Part shown: positions 8,840 to 17,274 of the stretch, piece by piece
How the letters are laid out: every line of letters begins with the position of its first letter
How positions within the stretch are numbered: the stretch's first letter is position 1
NCBI GenBank assembly: GCA_934668695.1
Contig: CAKUOD010000011.1
Span: 1 to 64,000 of the forward strand
Source: an uncultured Collinsella sp.
GTDB lineage: Bacteria; Actinomycetota; Coriobacteriia; Coriobacteriales; Coriobacteriaceae
Direction of reading: 5' to 3'
DNA length: 64,000 bases
Translations under genes and position numbers: made by a program
The notes under the pieces: generated by a model
Database searches by the model: none
What the model was told of the DNA's origin: nothing
What the model saw: only the letters and a program-made list of their open reading frames with translations

Positions 8840-10279
8840 ATGAGCGACGGAAAGAAAAAGCTTTCCTTCTTGACGGTCATTTCGACCATCATCTGCGTCG
8901 TCTTCGTTTGCGAGGCCGCCGCTCCTGCTGCTGCCATTGGTAACCAGCAGTTCTTCTGGTGGATCTTCCTGATCCTGACCTTCCTGCTTCCCTACGGCAT
9001 GGTTGTTGCCGAGCTCGGCACCACCTATGACGGCGAGGGCGGCATTTACGACTGGGTACGCGATGGCCTGGGCGACAAGTGGGGCGCCCGCATTTCGTAC
9101 TACTACTGGGTTAACTACCCGCTGTGGATTGCCTCGCTGGCTACCATGTTCCCCGACATCCTGGGCATGGTCTTTGGCGTCGAGTTCAATCTGATCGCCA
9201 AGATGGGTATCGATCTTGCCTTTGTGTGGATCGTCTATCTCATGGGTCGCTCCAAGGCGGCCGACTCCGAGTGGGTCCTTAACGGTGGCGCCATCATCAA
9301 GGTCGCCGTTGCCGTTATCGTCGGCGCTCTGGGCATTTGGTATGCCATGGAGAACGGTTTTGCGAACGACATGTCCGCTACCACGTTCCTGCCCGAGCTC
9401 ACCAACACCAACGCCCTCGGCTACCTGTCGATCATCATCTTTAACTTCATGGGCTTCGAGGTCATCTGCACCATGACCGATGACATGGCCGATCCCGCTC
9501 GCGATATCCCCAAGGCCATCATTGTCGGTGGCCTGTCCATCGCCGTGATCTACCTGTTCGCTGGCTTTGGCATCGGCGCTGCGGTGCCGGCCGATTCCAT
9601 CGACCCCGACTACGGCATGATTGTTGCTGTCCAGACCATGGTGGGCGACTCCATGATCTTTAAGGTCATCTGCATCGCCTTCCTGATCACCCTGTTCGCC
9701 AACATGGCTGCCTGGTCCTTCGGCGTCAACTCCGTCGCTCGCTACGCTGCCGAGCACGGCAACATGCCCAAGGTCTTCGCCTCGATGATCTCGGATGACG
9801 ACATGCCCAACGGCGCCAACCTGGTCAACGCCATCGTTGCCTCCCTGGTGCTGTGCCTGCAGCTCGTTCCCATCGACGCCATCTCCAACGGTGTCTTCTG
9901 GATGCTCTTCGGCACCTCCGTCGTCTTCCTGCTGCTGACCTACATCCCGATGTTCCCGGCGTTCCTCAACCTTCGCAAGAACGACCCCGACCGCGAGCGC
10001 ATCTTCACGTTCCCGTTTAAGGGCGCCATGATGAAGGTCATGCTGGCCATCCCCTGCATCGAGCTGGTCCTGGCCATCGTCGCAACCCTGGTTCCGTTCT
10101 CCACCGCCGAGATTGGCGACAAACTCCCGATGATCGTTATCTTCATCGTGCTCGTGCTCATCGGCGAGGTCGTCCGCGTCGTCAGCGCTAAGGGCCGTGA
10201 GACCGAGTACAAGGGGCTCACTCCCGAGCTGGCAGCTCAGCGTCTCGCTGAGGAGGCTGCCGAGGCCGAGGAGAACTAG
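8840..10279 (+). CDS. aguD: APC-family agmatine/putrescine antiporter
   Basis: 479 residues with about 12 membrane segments, an amino acid-polyamine-organocation transporter. The N-terminus and the GEGGIYDWVRDGLG loop match AguD-type exchangers, which import agmatine and export putrescine. An AGCGAAGGAGC ribosome site precedes the ATG. Its position between the carbamoyltransferase and agmatine deiminase genes supports this role. A paralogue lies at 12486-13895. Confidence 0.85.
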   Translation: MSDGKKKLSFLTVISTIICVVFVCEAAAPAAAIGNQQFFWWIFLILTFLLPYGMVVAELGTTYDGEGGIYDWVRDGLGDKWGARISYYYWVNYPLWIASLATMFPDILGMVFGVEFNLIAKMGIDLAFVWIVYLMGRSKAADSEWVLNGGAIIKVAVAVIVGALGIWYAMENGFANDMSATTFLPELTNTNALGYLSIIIFNFMGFEVICTMTDDMADPARDIPKAIIVGGLSIAVIYLFAGFGIGAAVPADSIDPDYGMIVAVQTMVGDSMIFKVICIAFLITLFANMAAWSFGVNSVARYAAEHGNMPKVFASMISDDDMPNGANLVNAIVASLVLCLQLVPIDAISNGVFWMLFGTSVVFLLLTYIPMFPAFLNLRKNDPDRERIFTFPFKGAMMKVMLAIPCIELVLAIVATLVPFSTAEIGDKLPMIVIFIVLVLIGEVVRVVSAKGRETEYKGLTPELAAQRLAEEAAEAEEN

Positions 10280-10645
10280 AGCCCCCGGTTCTGGGGCTCC
10301 AACCCTCCTCGCGTACCACGCGCGCTTCGTCGGGCTTGTCGCTCCCGACTCCGGGCACTCTAGCCTCTTCGGAGGCGTGCCCAAGCGACAGGTTTGCTAA
10401 CCATTCCCCCGGGGTGGGTGCGAGCGATTGCTCTGGTAACCACCGCCCGCCCCAATCTCTCTTCCGTATCCTTCGTGCGTCTTGTCTCCGCGCACCAGGT
10501 TACGTCGTCGCTTGCCGGTGCGACTCCGTGAAAACCGGCGCCGGGCGCCCCGACCTTTGCCGGGGAACGGGCGCCTTCCACTCTTGGTTTTAGGCTGCGG
10601 GTAACCCGCCCACAGCAAGCGATCGTTCGATTTGGAGGAAATCTT
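10280..10645 (+). other. Long structured leader between aguD and aguA
   Basis: 366 bases with no gene. A two-level hairpin at about 10338-10392 pairs CTTGTCGCT with AGCGACAGG around GGGCAC...GCCTC-TTCG-GAGGC...GCCC. A second GC-rich hairpin near 10546-10578 pairs GGCGCCCCG with CGGGG and GGGCGCC, followed by TTCCACTCTTGGTTTT, about 65 bases before the aguA start. The first may end or stabilise the aguD mRNA; the second could be an attenuator for aguA. Confidence 0.5.
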
Positions 10646-11851
10646 ATGCGTACGATCACCGAGTCCGAGTCCACCCCCAAGGCCGACGGCTTCTTTATGC
10701 CCGCTGAGTTCGCCCCGCAGGATCGCGTGTGGATGGGCTGGCCCCACCGCACCGATACCTGGGCCCACGGCGCCAAGCCGGCTCAGAAGCAGTATGCCGC
10801 CATCGCTCGTGCCATCGCCGAGTTCACCCCGGTCACCATGTGCGCCAACCAGGCCGACTACGCCAACTGCAAGGCCGTCTTCGAGGAAGACGAGAACGTC
10901 ACCGTTATCGAGATGACCACCGACGACGCCTGGTTCCGCGACACCGCCGCCACCTACGTCATCAACGGCAAGGGCGAGAAGCGCGCCAACCACTGGCACT
11001 TCAACGCCTACGGCGGTCTCGTCGACGGCCTCTATTTCCCGTGGGACAAGGACGAGCAGATCGCCCTCAAGATGGCTGAGCTCTCCGGCTGCCGCCGCTA
11101 TCGTCCCGACGACATGATCCTCGAGGGCGGCTCCATCACCGTCGACGGCGAGGGCACCCTTGTCGTGACCGACCAGTGCCTGCTTTCCCCGGGCCGCACC
11201 TGCTCTGCGGTGCTCGAGGAGGAAGAGGATCCCGAGTCCATCTGGCCCAAGTACCACAAGAAGTTTGAGCCCTGGAGCGAGGAGCTTCGCGCCTACATGG
11301 ACGAGCACCTCAAGGATTACCTGGGTGTCGAGAAGGTCATCTGGGTCAAGGAGGGCATCGACCCCGAGGAGACCAACGGCCACATCGACGACGTCGCCAC
11401 GTTCATCGCCCCGGGCGTCATGGCCTGCATCTGGACCGACGATCCCGAGTATCCGTTCTACGAGCAGTGCCACGCCGCCTACGAGACCCTCTCCAACGCC
11501 GTTGACGCCAAGGGCCGCAAGATGAAGGTCTACAAGCTCTGCATGCCCGTGAACCCGCTGTTCATGGACCAGGCTTCCTGCGACACCATTGACGCCGACG
11601 AGAACGCCGAGCCTCGCGTCCCCGACGAGCCGCTGATCGCCTCCTACATGAACTACCTCGTGACCAACCACGGCGTTATCGTCCCGCAGTACGGCGACGA
11701 GAACGACCAGCTGGCCGTCGACACGCTCCAGAAGATCTACGACGAGGTCTGGGGCGAGGGCGTCTACAAGTGCGTCGGCGTTCAGTCCGAGCAGGTCGTC
11801 TTCGGCGGCGGAAATATCCACTGCATTACCCAGCAGGAGCCCTCGGCGTAA
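10646..11851 (+). CDS. aguA: Agmatine deiminase (paralogue 1, divergent)
   Basis: 401 residues. Converts agmatine to N-carbamoylputrescine and ammonia. Guanidine-group-modifying enzyme motifs are all present: EGGS, GHIDDV with the catalytic His, and GGGNIHCITQQ with the catalytic Cys near the C-terminus. Unusually, the segment normally reading W-x-RD-x-GP is WFRDTAATYV, so Gly-Pro is replaced by Ala-Ala. An insertion of roughly 25 residues (SPGRTCSAVLEEEEDPES and following) is absent from the paralogue at 19778. A TTGGAGGAAA ribosome site precedes the ATG. Confidence 0.9.
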   Translation: MRTITESESTPKADGFFMPAEFAPQDRVWMGWPHRTDTWAHGAKPAQKQYAAIARAIAEFTPVTMCANQADYANCKAVFEEDENVTVIEMTTDDAWFRDTAATYVINGKGEKRANHWHFNAYGGLVDGLYFPWDKDEQIALKMAELSGCRRYRPDDMILEGGSITVDGEGTLVVTDQCLLSPGRTCSAVLEEEEDPESIWPKYHKKFEPWSEELRAYMDEHLKDYLGVEKVIWVKEGIDPEETNGHIDDVATFIAPGVMACIWTDDPEYPFYEQCHAAYETLSNAVDAKGRKMKVYKLCMPVNPLFMDQASCDTIDADENAEPRVPDEPLIASYMNYLVTNHGVIVPQYGDENDQLAVDTLQKIYDEVWGEGVYKCVGVQSEQVVFGGGNIHCITQQEPSA

Positions 11852-11939
11852 CTCAGGCACGCCACCTTGGCGTTCACTCGTCGCTTACGTAGCGTCAGTA
11901 CGCTACGCTCCTCGTTCGCGCCAATCTGGCGCACCTGAG
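11852..11939 (+). ncRNA. Structured 3' element, unit 1 of a pair
   Basis: Begins at the base after the aguA stop. CTCAGG, CGCCA and TTGGCG pair with CGCCAA, TGGCG and CCTGAG, separated by symmetric internal loops CA/CA and CC/TC. Next comes a large internal loop with CGTCGCT on one side and GCTCCTCGTTCG on the other, then an apical hairpin CGTAGCG/CGCTACG. Unit 2 at 11964 has the same plan with different helices. Confidence 0.6.
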
Positions 11940-11963
11940 CACGCCGAGTAAACGCTGGCTTTC

Positions 11964-12049
11964 CGAGGCACCCCATCTCGCCGCTCAAACCGTCGCTCGC
12001 GTACCAAAGTACGCTTCGCTCCTCTTTCGCGGCGACCTGGGGCACCTCG
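11964..12049 (+). ncRNA. Structured 3' element, unit 2 of a pair
   Basis: CGAGG, CCCCA and TCGCCGC pair with GCGGCGA, TGGGG and CCTCG around loops CA/CA and TC/CC, matching unit 1 in plan but not in helix sequence. The inner loop keeps CGTCGCT and GCTCCTCTTTCG. The apical hairpin is GCGTAC-CAAA-GTACGC. Function unknown. Confidence 0.6.
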
Positions 12050-12138
12050 AAAACCCAGCCGATCAATCGGACATCGGCGGCTGGTTCGTCCGGGGCACGG
12101 CACCAGTTTGCTCAATGTCATGGTCGGCTGGGTTTTTC
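12050..12138 (+). terminator. Terminator after aguA
   Basis: AAACCCAGCCGA (12051-12062) pairs with TCGGCTGGGTTTTTC (12124-12138), ending in a T-run, with a long 61-base loop. A further hairpin GGGCACTCC...GGAGTGCCC follows at 12142-12173. Confidence 0.65.
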
Positions 12139-12183
12139 TTTGGGCACTCCGTTGCCTCCACTTCGGAGTGCCCGCCTCTTTGA

Positions 12184-12264
12184 TTGAGTACGCGTCTGAT
12201 CTGGGATTTATTGCGGGTTAGGCCAATTGTTCGCTTGAATTTCCCAGGTCAGACGCGTATTCAA
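12184..12264. repeat. Inverted repeat in the leader of the second antiporter
   Basis: TTGAGTACGCGTCTGATCTG with GGA (12184-12206) pairs with 12242-12264 at 21 of 23 positions around a 35-base loop. It is either a large operator-like palindrome or an RNA hairpin early in the leader of the 12486 gene. Confidence 0.6.
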
Positions 12265-12390
12265 TTGCTGATAGTTTCCGGTTGCGAGCGCGACCGGTTT
12301 GATCGGAGTATCTATGTACCAGCGTATCGTTATCTACACGCGCCTGTTCCGCGAGCGTTGGTCCAACAATTGCACCCTCTCTTCTCTTTG

Positions 12391-12466
12391 GGATGGCACC
12401 TGTACCGGTGACGCGGCCTGCAACCCTACCTTGGGCTGCGCCTTCGGTGCAGATGCCATCCTTTTT
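12391..12466 (+). terminator. Terminator-like hairpin 20 bases before the second antiporter
   Basis: GGATGGCA (12391-12398) pairs with TGCCATCC (12454-12461), followed directly by TTTTT. It ends 20 bases before the GTG start, so it is a candidate attenuator. The loop holds smaller stems (ACCTGTACCGGT; CTGCGCCTTCGGTGCAG). Confidence 0.5.
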
Positions 12467-12485
12467 GCTGTAGGGGGAGCGTGCC

Positions 12486-13895
12486 GTGGCAGGTAAAAAG
12501 TTCTCCCTGTTCGAGGTCATCCTCTCGGTTATCTGCGTTGTCTTTACCATCGAGGCGGCCGCTCCGGCATCTGCCATGGGTAACGTGCAGTTCTTCTGGT
12601 GGATTTTCCTCATCATTACGTTTTTGCTTCCCTATGGCCTGGTGGTGGCCGAGCTCGGTACGGCGTTCGATTCCGAGGGCGGCCTGTACGATTGGGTTCG
12701 CCTGGGCCTGGGCGACCGTTGGGGCGCCCGCTGCTCCTGGTGCTATTGGGTCAACTTTCCACTGTGGGTAGCAAGTATCGCCTGCATGTTTCCCAGTGTC
12801 ATCAATGCGGTATGGGGCATCGAATTTTCGCTTGGGGTCCGAATTGCCATCGAGCTTGCCTTTGTGTGGGGCGTCACGGTCATGGCAATGCAGCCGGTGG
12901 CCGAGGCCGATTGGGTCATGGATGGCGGCGCCGTCATCAAGGTGCTCATTACCGCCGTGGTGGGAATCGTCGGCATCTGGTTTGCCTGCAACAACGGCTT
13001 TGCCAACGATATGTCGCTCAAGACTTTCATTCCAGATCTGGGCGACACCAATTCATTGACATACCTATCGATCATCCTATTCAACTTTATGGGCTTTGAG
13101 GTGGTCGCGACCTTTGCCAGCACGATGAAAAACCCGTCGCGCGATATCCCCAAGGCGGTTACTGCCGGTGGCGTTGCCATCGCGGCGATCTACATTATCT
13201 GTGGCATCGGTATTGGAGCCGCGGTTCCCACCGAGCAGCTTTCACTCGATTCGGGCATTGTGGACGCGGTTGCCGCCATGGTGGGGCGCGCTCACCCGCT
13301 GACGATGGTCGTGGGCATGGCCTTTTTGGTGACGCTGTTCGCCAACATGATCTGCTGGAGTTTTGGCGTCAACAACGTGGCGAGCTATGCCGCGCGCCAT
13401 GGTAACATGCCGCGCCCCTTTGCGCTGGTATCCAAGAAGACCGGCATGCCCAATGGCTCGGCACTCATTAACGGTTGTTTTGCCAGCTTGGTGCTGCTAC
13501 TTCAGATTCCGCTGGGCGAAGGTTCCGACGTCTTTTGGGTCTTCTTCTCGATGAACGTCGTCTTTCTGCTCATGAGCTATATCCCGATGTTCCCGGCGTT
13601 TTGGCGCCTGCGTAAATACGACGACCGCCCGCGTGTGTTTCGCGCGCCCTTCGAGGGCAAGGTGCTTGCGGTAGCGCTTGCGGTGCCGGTGGTAGAACTC
13701 GTGCTTTCGATCGTCGCTACGATCGTGCCACTCAACAGCTCGCCCGCCGAGATGTCAAAGTTGCCGATCCTCTTGGGTGTGGTGATCGGCGTGTTGCTGG
13801 GCGAGGTTTCGCGCCTCATATCGCGCCGCGGCCGCAGCATCGACAATCCCGGCGTTGGCGCAAGGGGGACAGGTCGCTTTGCACCAAAACAGTAG
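12486..13895 (+). CDS. APC-family antiporter, AguD paralogue
   Basis: 469 residues, about 12 membrane segments, clearly homologous to the antiporter at 8840; shared stretches include EAAAPASAMGNVQFFWWIF and GLYDWVRLGLG. GTG start preceded by AGGGGGAG. It probably exchanges a related amine or amino acid, such as agmatine, putrescine or a carbamoyl intermediate. Its specificity cannot be told from the sequence. The long leader with a terminator-like hairpin suggests separate control from aguD. Confidence 0.85.
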   Translation: MAGKKFSLFEVILSVICVVFTIEAAAPASAMGNVQFFWWIFLIITFLLPYGLVVAELGTAFDSEGGLYDWVRLGLGDRWGARCSWCYWVNFPLWVASIACMFPSVINAVWGIEFSLGVRIAIELAFVWGVTVMAMQPVAEADWVMDGGAVIKVLITAVVGIVGIWFACNNGFANDMSLKTFIPDLGDTNSLTYLSIILFNFMGFEVVATFASTMKNPSRDIPKAVTAGGVAIAAIYIICGIGIGAAVPTEQLSLDSGIVDAVAAMVGRAHPLTMVVGMAFLVTLFANMICWSFGVNNVASYAARHGNMPRPFALVSKKTGMPNGSALINGCFASLVLLLQIPLGEGSDVFWVFFSMNVVFLLMSYIPMFPAFWRLRKYDDRPRVFRAPFEGKVLAVALAVPVVELVLSIVATIVPLNSSPAEMSKLPILLGVVIGVLLGEVSRLISRRGRSIDNPGVGARGTGRFAPKQ

Positions 13896-13930
13896 CGCCG
13901 CGAGTTGCGCGGTGCTAGATGCGTCTTGGA

Positions 13931-14122
13931 TTACTGCTCGCGCTGCTCGGGATCAGATGCGAGCTTGGGTGCAAAGTAGGGGACGTGGCCCAGGTAGGGG
14001 CAGCTGTCCGAACGCGCCTCAACGGCGCAGGGGACATCGTCGTAGGTCATGGAAGAACCGAGTCGGGTGATGGCCTTGGCGGCGGGCGCGACGAGCATCT
14101 TGAGCGGAGCGATCGGTGTCAT
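13931..14122 (-). CDS. Small protein of unknown function, 63 aa
   Basis: I do not recognise it. The ATG at 14122 has an excellent AAAGGAGATGCC ribosome site, so the longer frame opening at 14137 is unlikely. The N-terminus MTPIAPLKMLVAPAAKAI could be an amphipathic or membrane-associated helix. The rest contains two cysteines (PCAVEARSDSCPYLGHVPYF) that could bind a metal or form a disulphide. It is transcribed away from the membrane-bound LuxR regulator at 14251, sharing a palindromic site. Confidence 0.6.
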   Translation of the reverse strand: MTPIAPLKMLVAPAAKAITRLGSSMTYDDVPCAVEARSDSCPYLGHVPYFAPKLASDPEQREQ

Positions 14123-14160
14123 GGCATCTCCTTTCATCGGTGAGACACAGCTTGTTTATC

Positions 14161-14180
14161 TAAACGATACAGTACGTTTA
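14161..14180. promoter_or_regulatory. Candidate operator between the small gene and the LuxR gene
   Basis: TAAACGATACAGTACGTTTA has perfect 6-base arms TAAACG/CGTTTA. It lies midway between the divergent small gene and luxR genes and may control both. Confidence 0.4.
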
Positions 14181-14250
14181 ATCGGTGAGTCTAATCTTGC
14201 GGCAAAGAATCTGTCAACATCCTCACAGCATCTAGACAGGGGAGGCGGGC

Positions 14251-15243
14251 ATGAGTTTCGCGTTCTATATCTACACCACGATTATCATGGGTGTGGCTCT
14301 GGTGACCAGTGCCGTGGCATTGGTGGTTTGGCTCATGACGCGCCGTCGCGACAGCCTGGTGGCCGCGGCGGGCTTTTTGCTCTACATGCTCGATATGTCG
14401 GTCATCTTTTTTGACGAGTACAATCGGCTCAAATACGACTACGCCGTTACCTTTAGCGAGCCGCTGCAGCACCCCTTGCTGCGCTGCGTGCTTGGTATTG
14501 CCATCTATGCCTGCGTGGTGCTATGGATGTTTGCGCGCTTGCGCAAAAGGCCGACGTCGCGCATGCTCGGACTTGCTATCGTGCCGTTTTCAATCTTGCA
14601 ATTGCTACTGGTGCCTCGCAGCGGTGCTGCCGGAGAGATGCAGCAGTATCTCTTTTGGCTCACGCGTGACCTGGGCAATGTAGGATGTCTTGCCTATGCC
14701 GCCTGGCATTACCGGCACAGGGCCACGCGTGTTGAGAAACTCGACCTCGACCGCTCAAAGCTCTTTTGGAAGGTGGCACTCGTTCTTGCGTTTTGCGTAA
14801 TCGCCGAGGACACCTACATGATTTTGCTCTGCCGCCCCGACTCTCAAAACCCCGTCATCAGCCTCTTTTTGTGGTATCTGTCCGAGCGCAATATCTCCGA
14901 AAACGTGCTGCTCGTGGTATGCGCGGTCCAACTCTTTTGCCAGTTTAGCCATATCCTGCGCGTGTATGCCCGTCATCCGCGTGCCGATGAGGACGTGGCG
15001 GCCCAGAGCGCAAGCTCTGAGGACGACCTCGCATCGCGTGTGGTGATCTATGCCGATGCCCATAAGCTGTCGCGGCGCGAGCAGGAGGTGCTCACGCTGG
15101 TGCTGAAGGGCAACGACGCCCAAAACATCGCCAGCGAGTTGGTCATCAGCCCTGGCACTGTCAAGGCGCACTTGCATCGCATCTACGTTAAAAGCGGTGT
15201 CTCCAACCGAGATGACCTCATAGATACCTTTTGGCGTTCCTAG
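14251..15243 (+). CDS. Membrane-bound LuxR-family regulator (paralogue B)
   Basis: 330 residues. About seven hydrophobic segments fill the first about 240 residues, with WYLSERNISEN matching paralogue A. The C-terminal LuxR helix-turn-helix covers about 265-325 (LSRREQEVLTLVLKGNDAQN, then GTVKAHLHRIYVK). CAGGGGAGG precedes the ATG. It is likely a membrane sensor controlling the neighbouring transport or amidohydrolase genes. Confidence 0.88.
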   Translation: MSFAFYIYTTIIMGVALVTSAVALVVWLMTRRRDSLVAAAGFLLYMLDMSVIFFDEYNRLKYDYAVTFSEPLQHPLLRCVLGIAIYACVVLWMFARLRKRPTSRMLGLAIVPFSILQLLLVPRSGAAGEMQQYLFWLTRDLGNVGCLAYAAWHYRHRATRVEKLDLDRSKLFWKVALVLAFCVIAEDTYMILLCRPDSQNPVISLFLWYLSERNISENVLLVVCAVQLFCQFSHILRVYARHPRADEDVAAQSASSEDDLASRVVIYADAHKLSRREQEVLTLVLKGNDAQNIASELVISPGTVKAHLHRIYVKSGVSNRDDLIDTFWRS

Positions 15244-15429
15244 CCCCATTCTTCCTCGCATGCGGGTCTTGCCGTGTGGGCGGTCATACCGTTGGGCGTA
15301 ATGAAGCGGTAATAATCTCAGACAATAAACCTGCAGGCAAAGCGTGTAAACCTGCTTAAACTGACCGTTTGCGGTCCCTGGCCTTGGCACGGATTTGCCC
15401 CTGTGTATCAATGGGTGTAGCGCGAAGCC

Positions 15430-15527
15430 GCGGACGCGGGACAGACGTCCGAGCACGGCTTGTAGGCACGCGCCGATGCGGGAGCGCTACGCTCCCAACC
15501 GAGTGCCCACGCGGGCGGTGCGTCCGC
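15430..15527 (+). other. Nested hairpin leader of the amidohydrolase gene
   Basis: GCGGACGC (15430-15437) pairs with GCGTCCGC (15520-15527), with an inner GGGAGCG-CTA-CGCTCCC hairpin. It sits about 20 bases before the ribosome site of the gene at 15559 and could occlude it. The remaining part of 15244-15429 shows no gene. Confidence 0.5.
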
Positions 15528-15558
15528 GTTGCAACCAAAGATGCCTGAGGAGGCTCAC

Positions 15559-17187
15559 ATGGACAAGGCTGATGTAGTTATCAAGAGCAACGCCGTCTTT
15601 ACCGGCGATGGGCTCGAGCCGTTTAAGGGCGGCGTTGCCGTGCGGGGCGATAAAATTGTTGCCTGCGGTGACGATGCCCACCTGGCACCGTTTATCGGCC
15701 CCGATACCGAGGTGCGCGACTTTGGCGACCAGCTCGTCACGCCCGGCCTGATCGACTCGCACACGCATTTTGCCCAGGGCGCGTTCATGACCGACCCCGA
15801 TTTTGCCGTCAACCTCATCGACTGCACCAGTTTTGAGATGGCAATGGAACGTGTCGTGGCGTTTGCGGCCGACCATCCCGATAACGAGTGGATTCTGGGC
15901 TGCCAGATTATCCAGTTCCAGTGGGATGTCCCCGAGATGCCCACAGCCGCGATGATCGATGAGTACATCTCTGACCGCCCGGTCTTTCTGCAGCAGGTTG
16001 ACCTGCATACCTTTAGTGCCAATACCTGCGCCATCAACAAGGTGGGAGTAACTTCGCAGACGCCCGATCCCGCAGGCGGCAAGATCCTTAAGGATGCCGA
16101 GGGCAATCTGACGGGCGTGTTTTCCAACAACGCCGGCGCCTTCTTTATGGACGAGGTCTACGATCCGGCGCCCGAGGTTGTTGACGCGTCGTTTGCAAAA
16201 ACCGCCCGGCGCGCTAATGCCCTGGGAATCACTACGGTCGGCATGGTCAATCCTACGTTTGTGAGCATGGAAAACCCGTATGCGGTGTTGGCAGGTCTTA
16301 ATGCCAAGGGCGACTTGCCACTGCGCGTGTTCCTGTACACCGATCTGTTCGAAAACGAGTCCTTAACGCTCGAGCAGATCAAGGAGAAATACGCCTTCCC
16401 GGGTACGCAGGTGGAGTGGCACGGCTTTAAGCAGTTTCTTGATGGCGTGTGCTCCGACCACACCGCTTGGATGCTTGAACCCTATAGCAATGCGCCCGAT
16501 ACCTGCGGTGAGCCCGCGGAGGAGCCAGAGCGCATCCGTGCTGCCATCCTCAGGGCGCAGGAATGGGGCGTTGACACGCGCATCCATACGATTGGTGATC
16601 GCTCGGTGCGTTTTGTGCTCGATTGTTTTGAGGAGGGCGAGCACTTGCATGGCAAGCGGGATTGTCGCCACTCCATGGAGCACAACGAGACGGTTCAGCC
16701 CGAGGATCTGCCGCGCTATGCCGAGCTGGGTATATGCCCTGGCATGCAGCCGTGGCACATGCTGCTCGATATGGCTGACCTTGCCAAGGACGATGCCGTG
16801 GGCCCCGAGCGTGCTGCGCTTTCGTGGCCCCTGCATAGCCTGCTTGCCAGCGGTGCCGTGGTGCACCTGGGCAGTGACTTCCCCGTTGTGGGCTTGGAGC
16901 CCATGGAGGAGGTGTACGGCGCGGTCTTCCGCATGCTCGAGGACGGCTCCAACCCCGAGGGCTGGTTCCCCCAGGAGCGCATTACCATGGCCGAGGCTCT
17001 GCGCGCCTACACCTATGGCAGCGCCTACGCCATGCATGCCGAGGACCGCATCGGCACGCTCGCGTGCGGCAAACAGGCAGATATCTGCGTGCTCGACCGC
17101 AATCTCTTTGATTGCGAGCCGGCCGAGGTGCTCGAGGCTACCGCAGCCCTCACGATGATCGCCGGCAAGGTGGTCTTTGAGGCATAG
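15559..17187 (+). CDS. Amidohydrolase family 3 protein (YtcJ-like)
   Basis: 542 residues. A metal-dependent hydrolase of the amidohydrolase superfamily. The HxH metal motif appears as GLIDSHTHF (about residues 61-69). Further conserved pieces are RIHTIGDRS, HSMEHNE and HLGSDFPV. The C-terminus has the usual small beta-domain (GKQADICVLDRNLF). GAGGAGG precedes the ATG at 15559. The substrate is unknown; given the neighbourhood it could act on a carbamoyl or amide derivative of a polyamine or amino acid, which is inference. The MATE gene follows after 87 bases. Confidence 0.85.
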   Translation: MDKADVVIKSNAVFTGDGLEPFKGGVAVRGDKIVACGDDAHLAPFIGPDTEVRDFGDQLVTPGLIDSHTHFAQGAFMTDPDFAVNLIDCTSFEMAMERVVAFAADHPDNEWILGCQIIQFQWDVPEMPTAAMIDEYISDRPVFLQQVDLHTFSANTCAINKVGVTSQTPDPAGGKILKDAEGNLTGVFSNNAGAFFMDEVYDPAPEVVDASFAKTARRANALGITTVGMVNPTFVSMENPYAVLAGLNAKGDLPLRVFLYTDLFENESLTLEQIKEKYAFPGTQVEWHGFKQFLDGVCSDHTAWMLEPYSNAPDTCGEPAEEPERIRAAILRAQEWGVDTRIHTIGDRSVRFVLDCFEEGEHLHGKRDCRHSMEHNETVQPEDLPRYAELGICPGMQPWHMLLDMADLAKDDAVGPERAALSWPLHSLLASGAVVHLGSDFPVVGLEPMEEVYGAVFRMLEDGSNPEGWFPQERITMAEALRAYTYGSAYAMHAEDRIGTLACGKQADICVLDRNLFDCEPAEVLEATAALTMIAGKVVFEA

Positions 17188-17274
17188 CGCCATCGTTTGA
17201 TTGGGCGGCTTGGTGCCAGTTGTCAGCCGCCTGACATCCATTCAGCACTACTCTCTCAAGGAAAGGGGAGAACC

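Noticed and set aside
8720..10384. 554-residue reading frame on the - strand opposite aguD
   Set aside because: Its amino-acid composition (long Asp/His/Gly/Val runs) is typical of antisense shadows in GC-rich DNA, and the + strand gene is clearly a membrane transporter.
10397..11860. 487-residue - strand frame opposite aguA
   Set aside because: Shadow frame; the + strand carries all catalytic motifs of agmatine deiminase.
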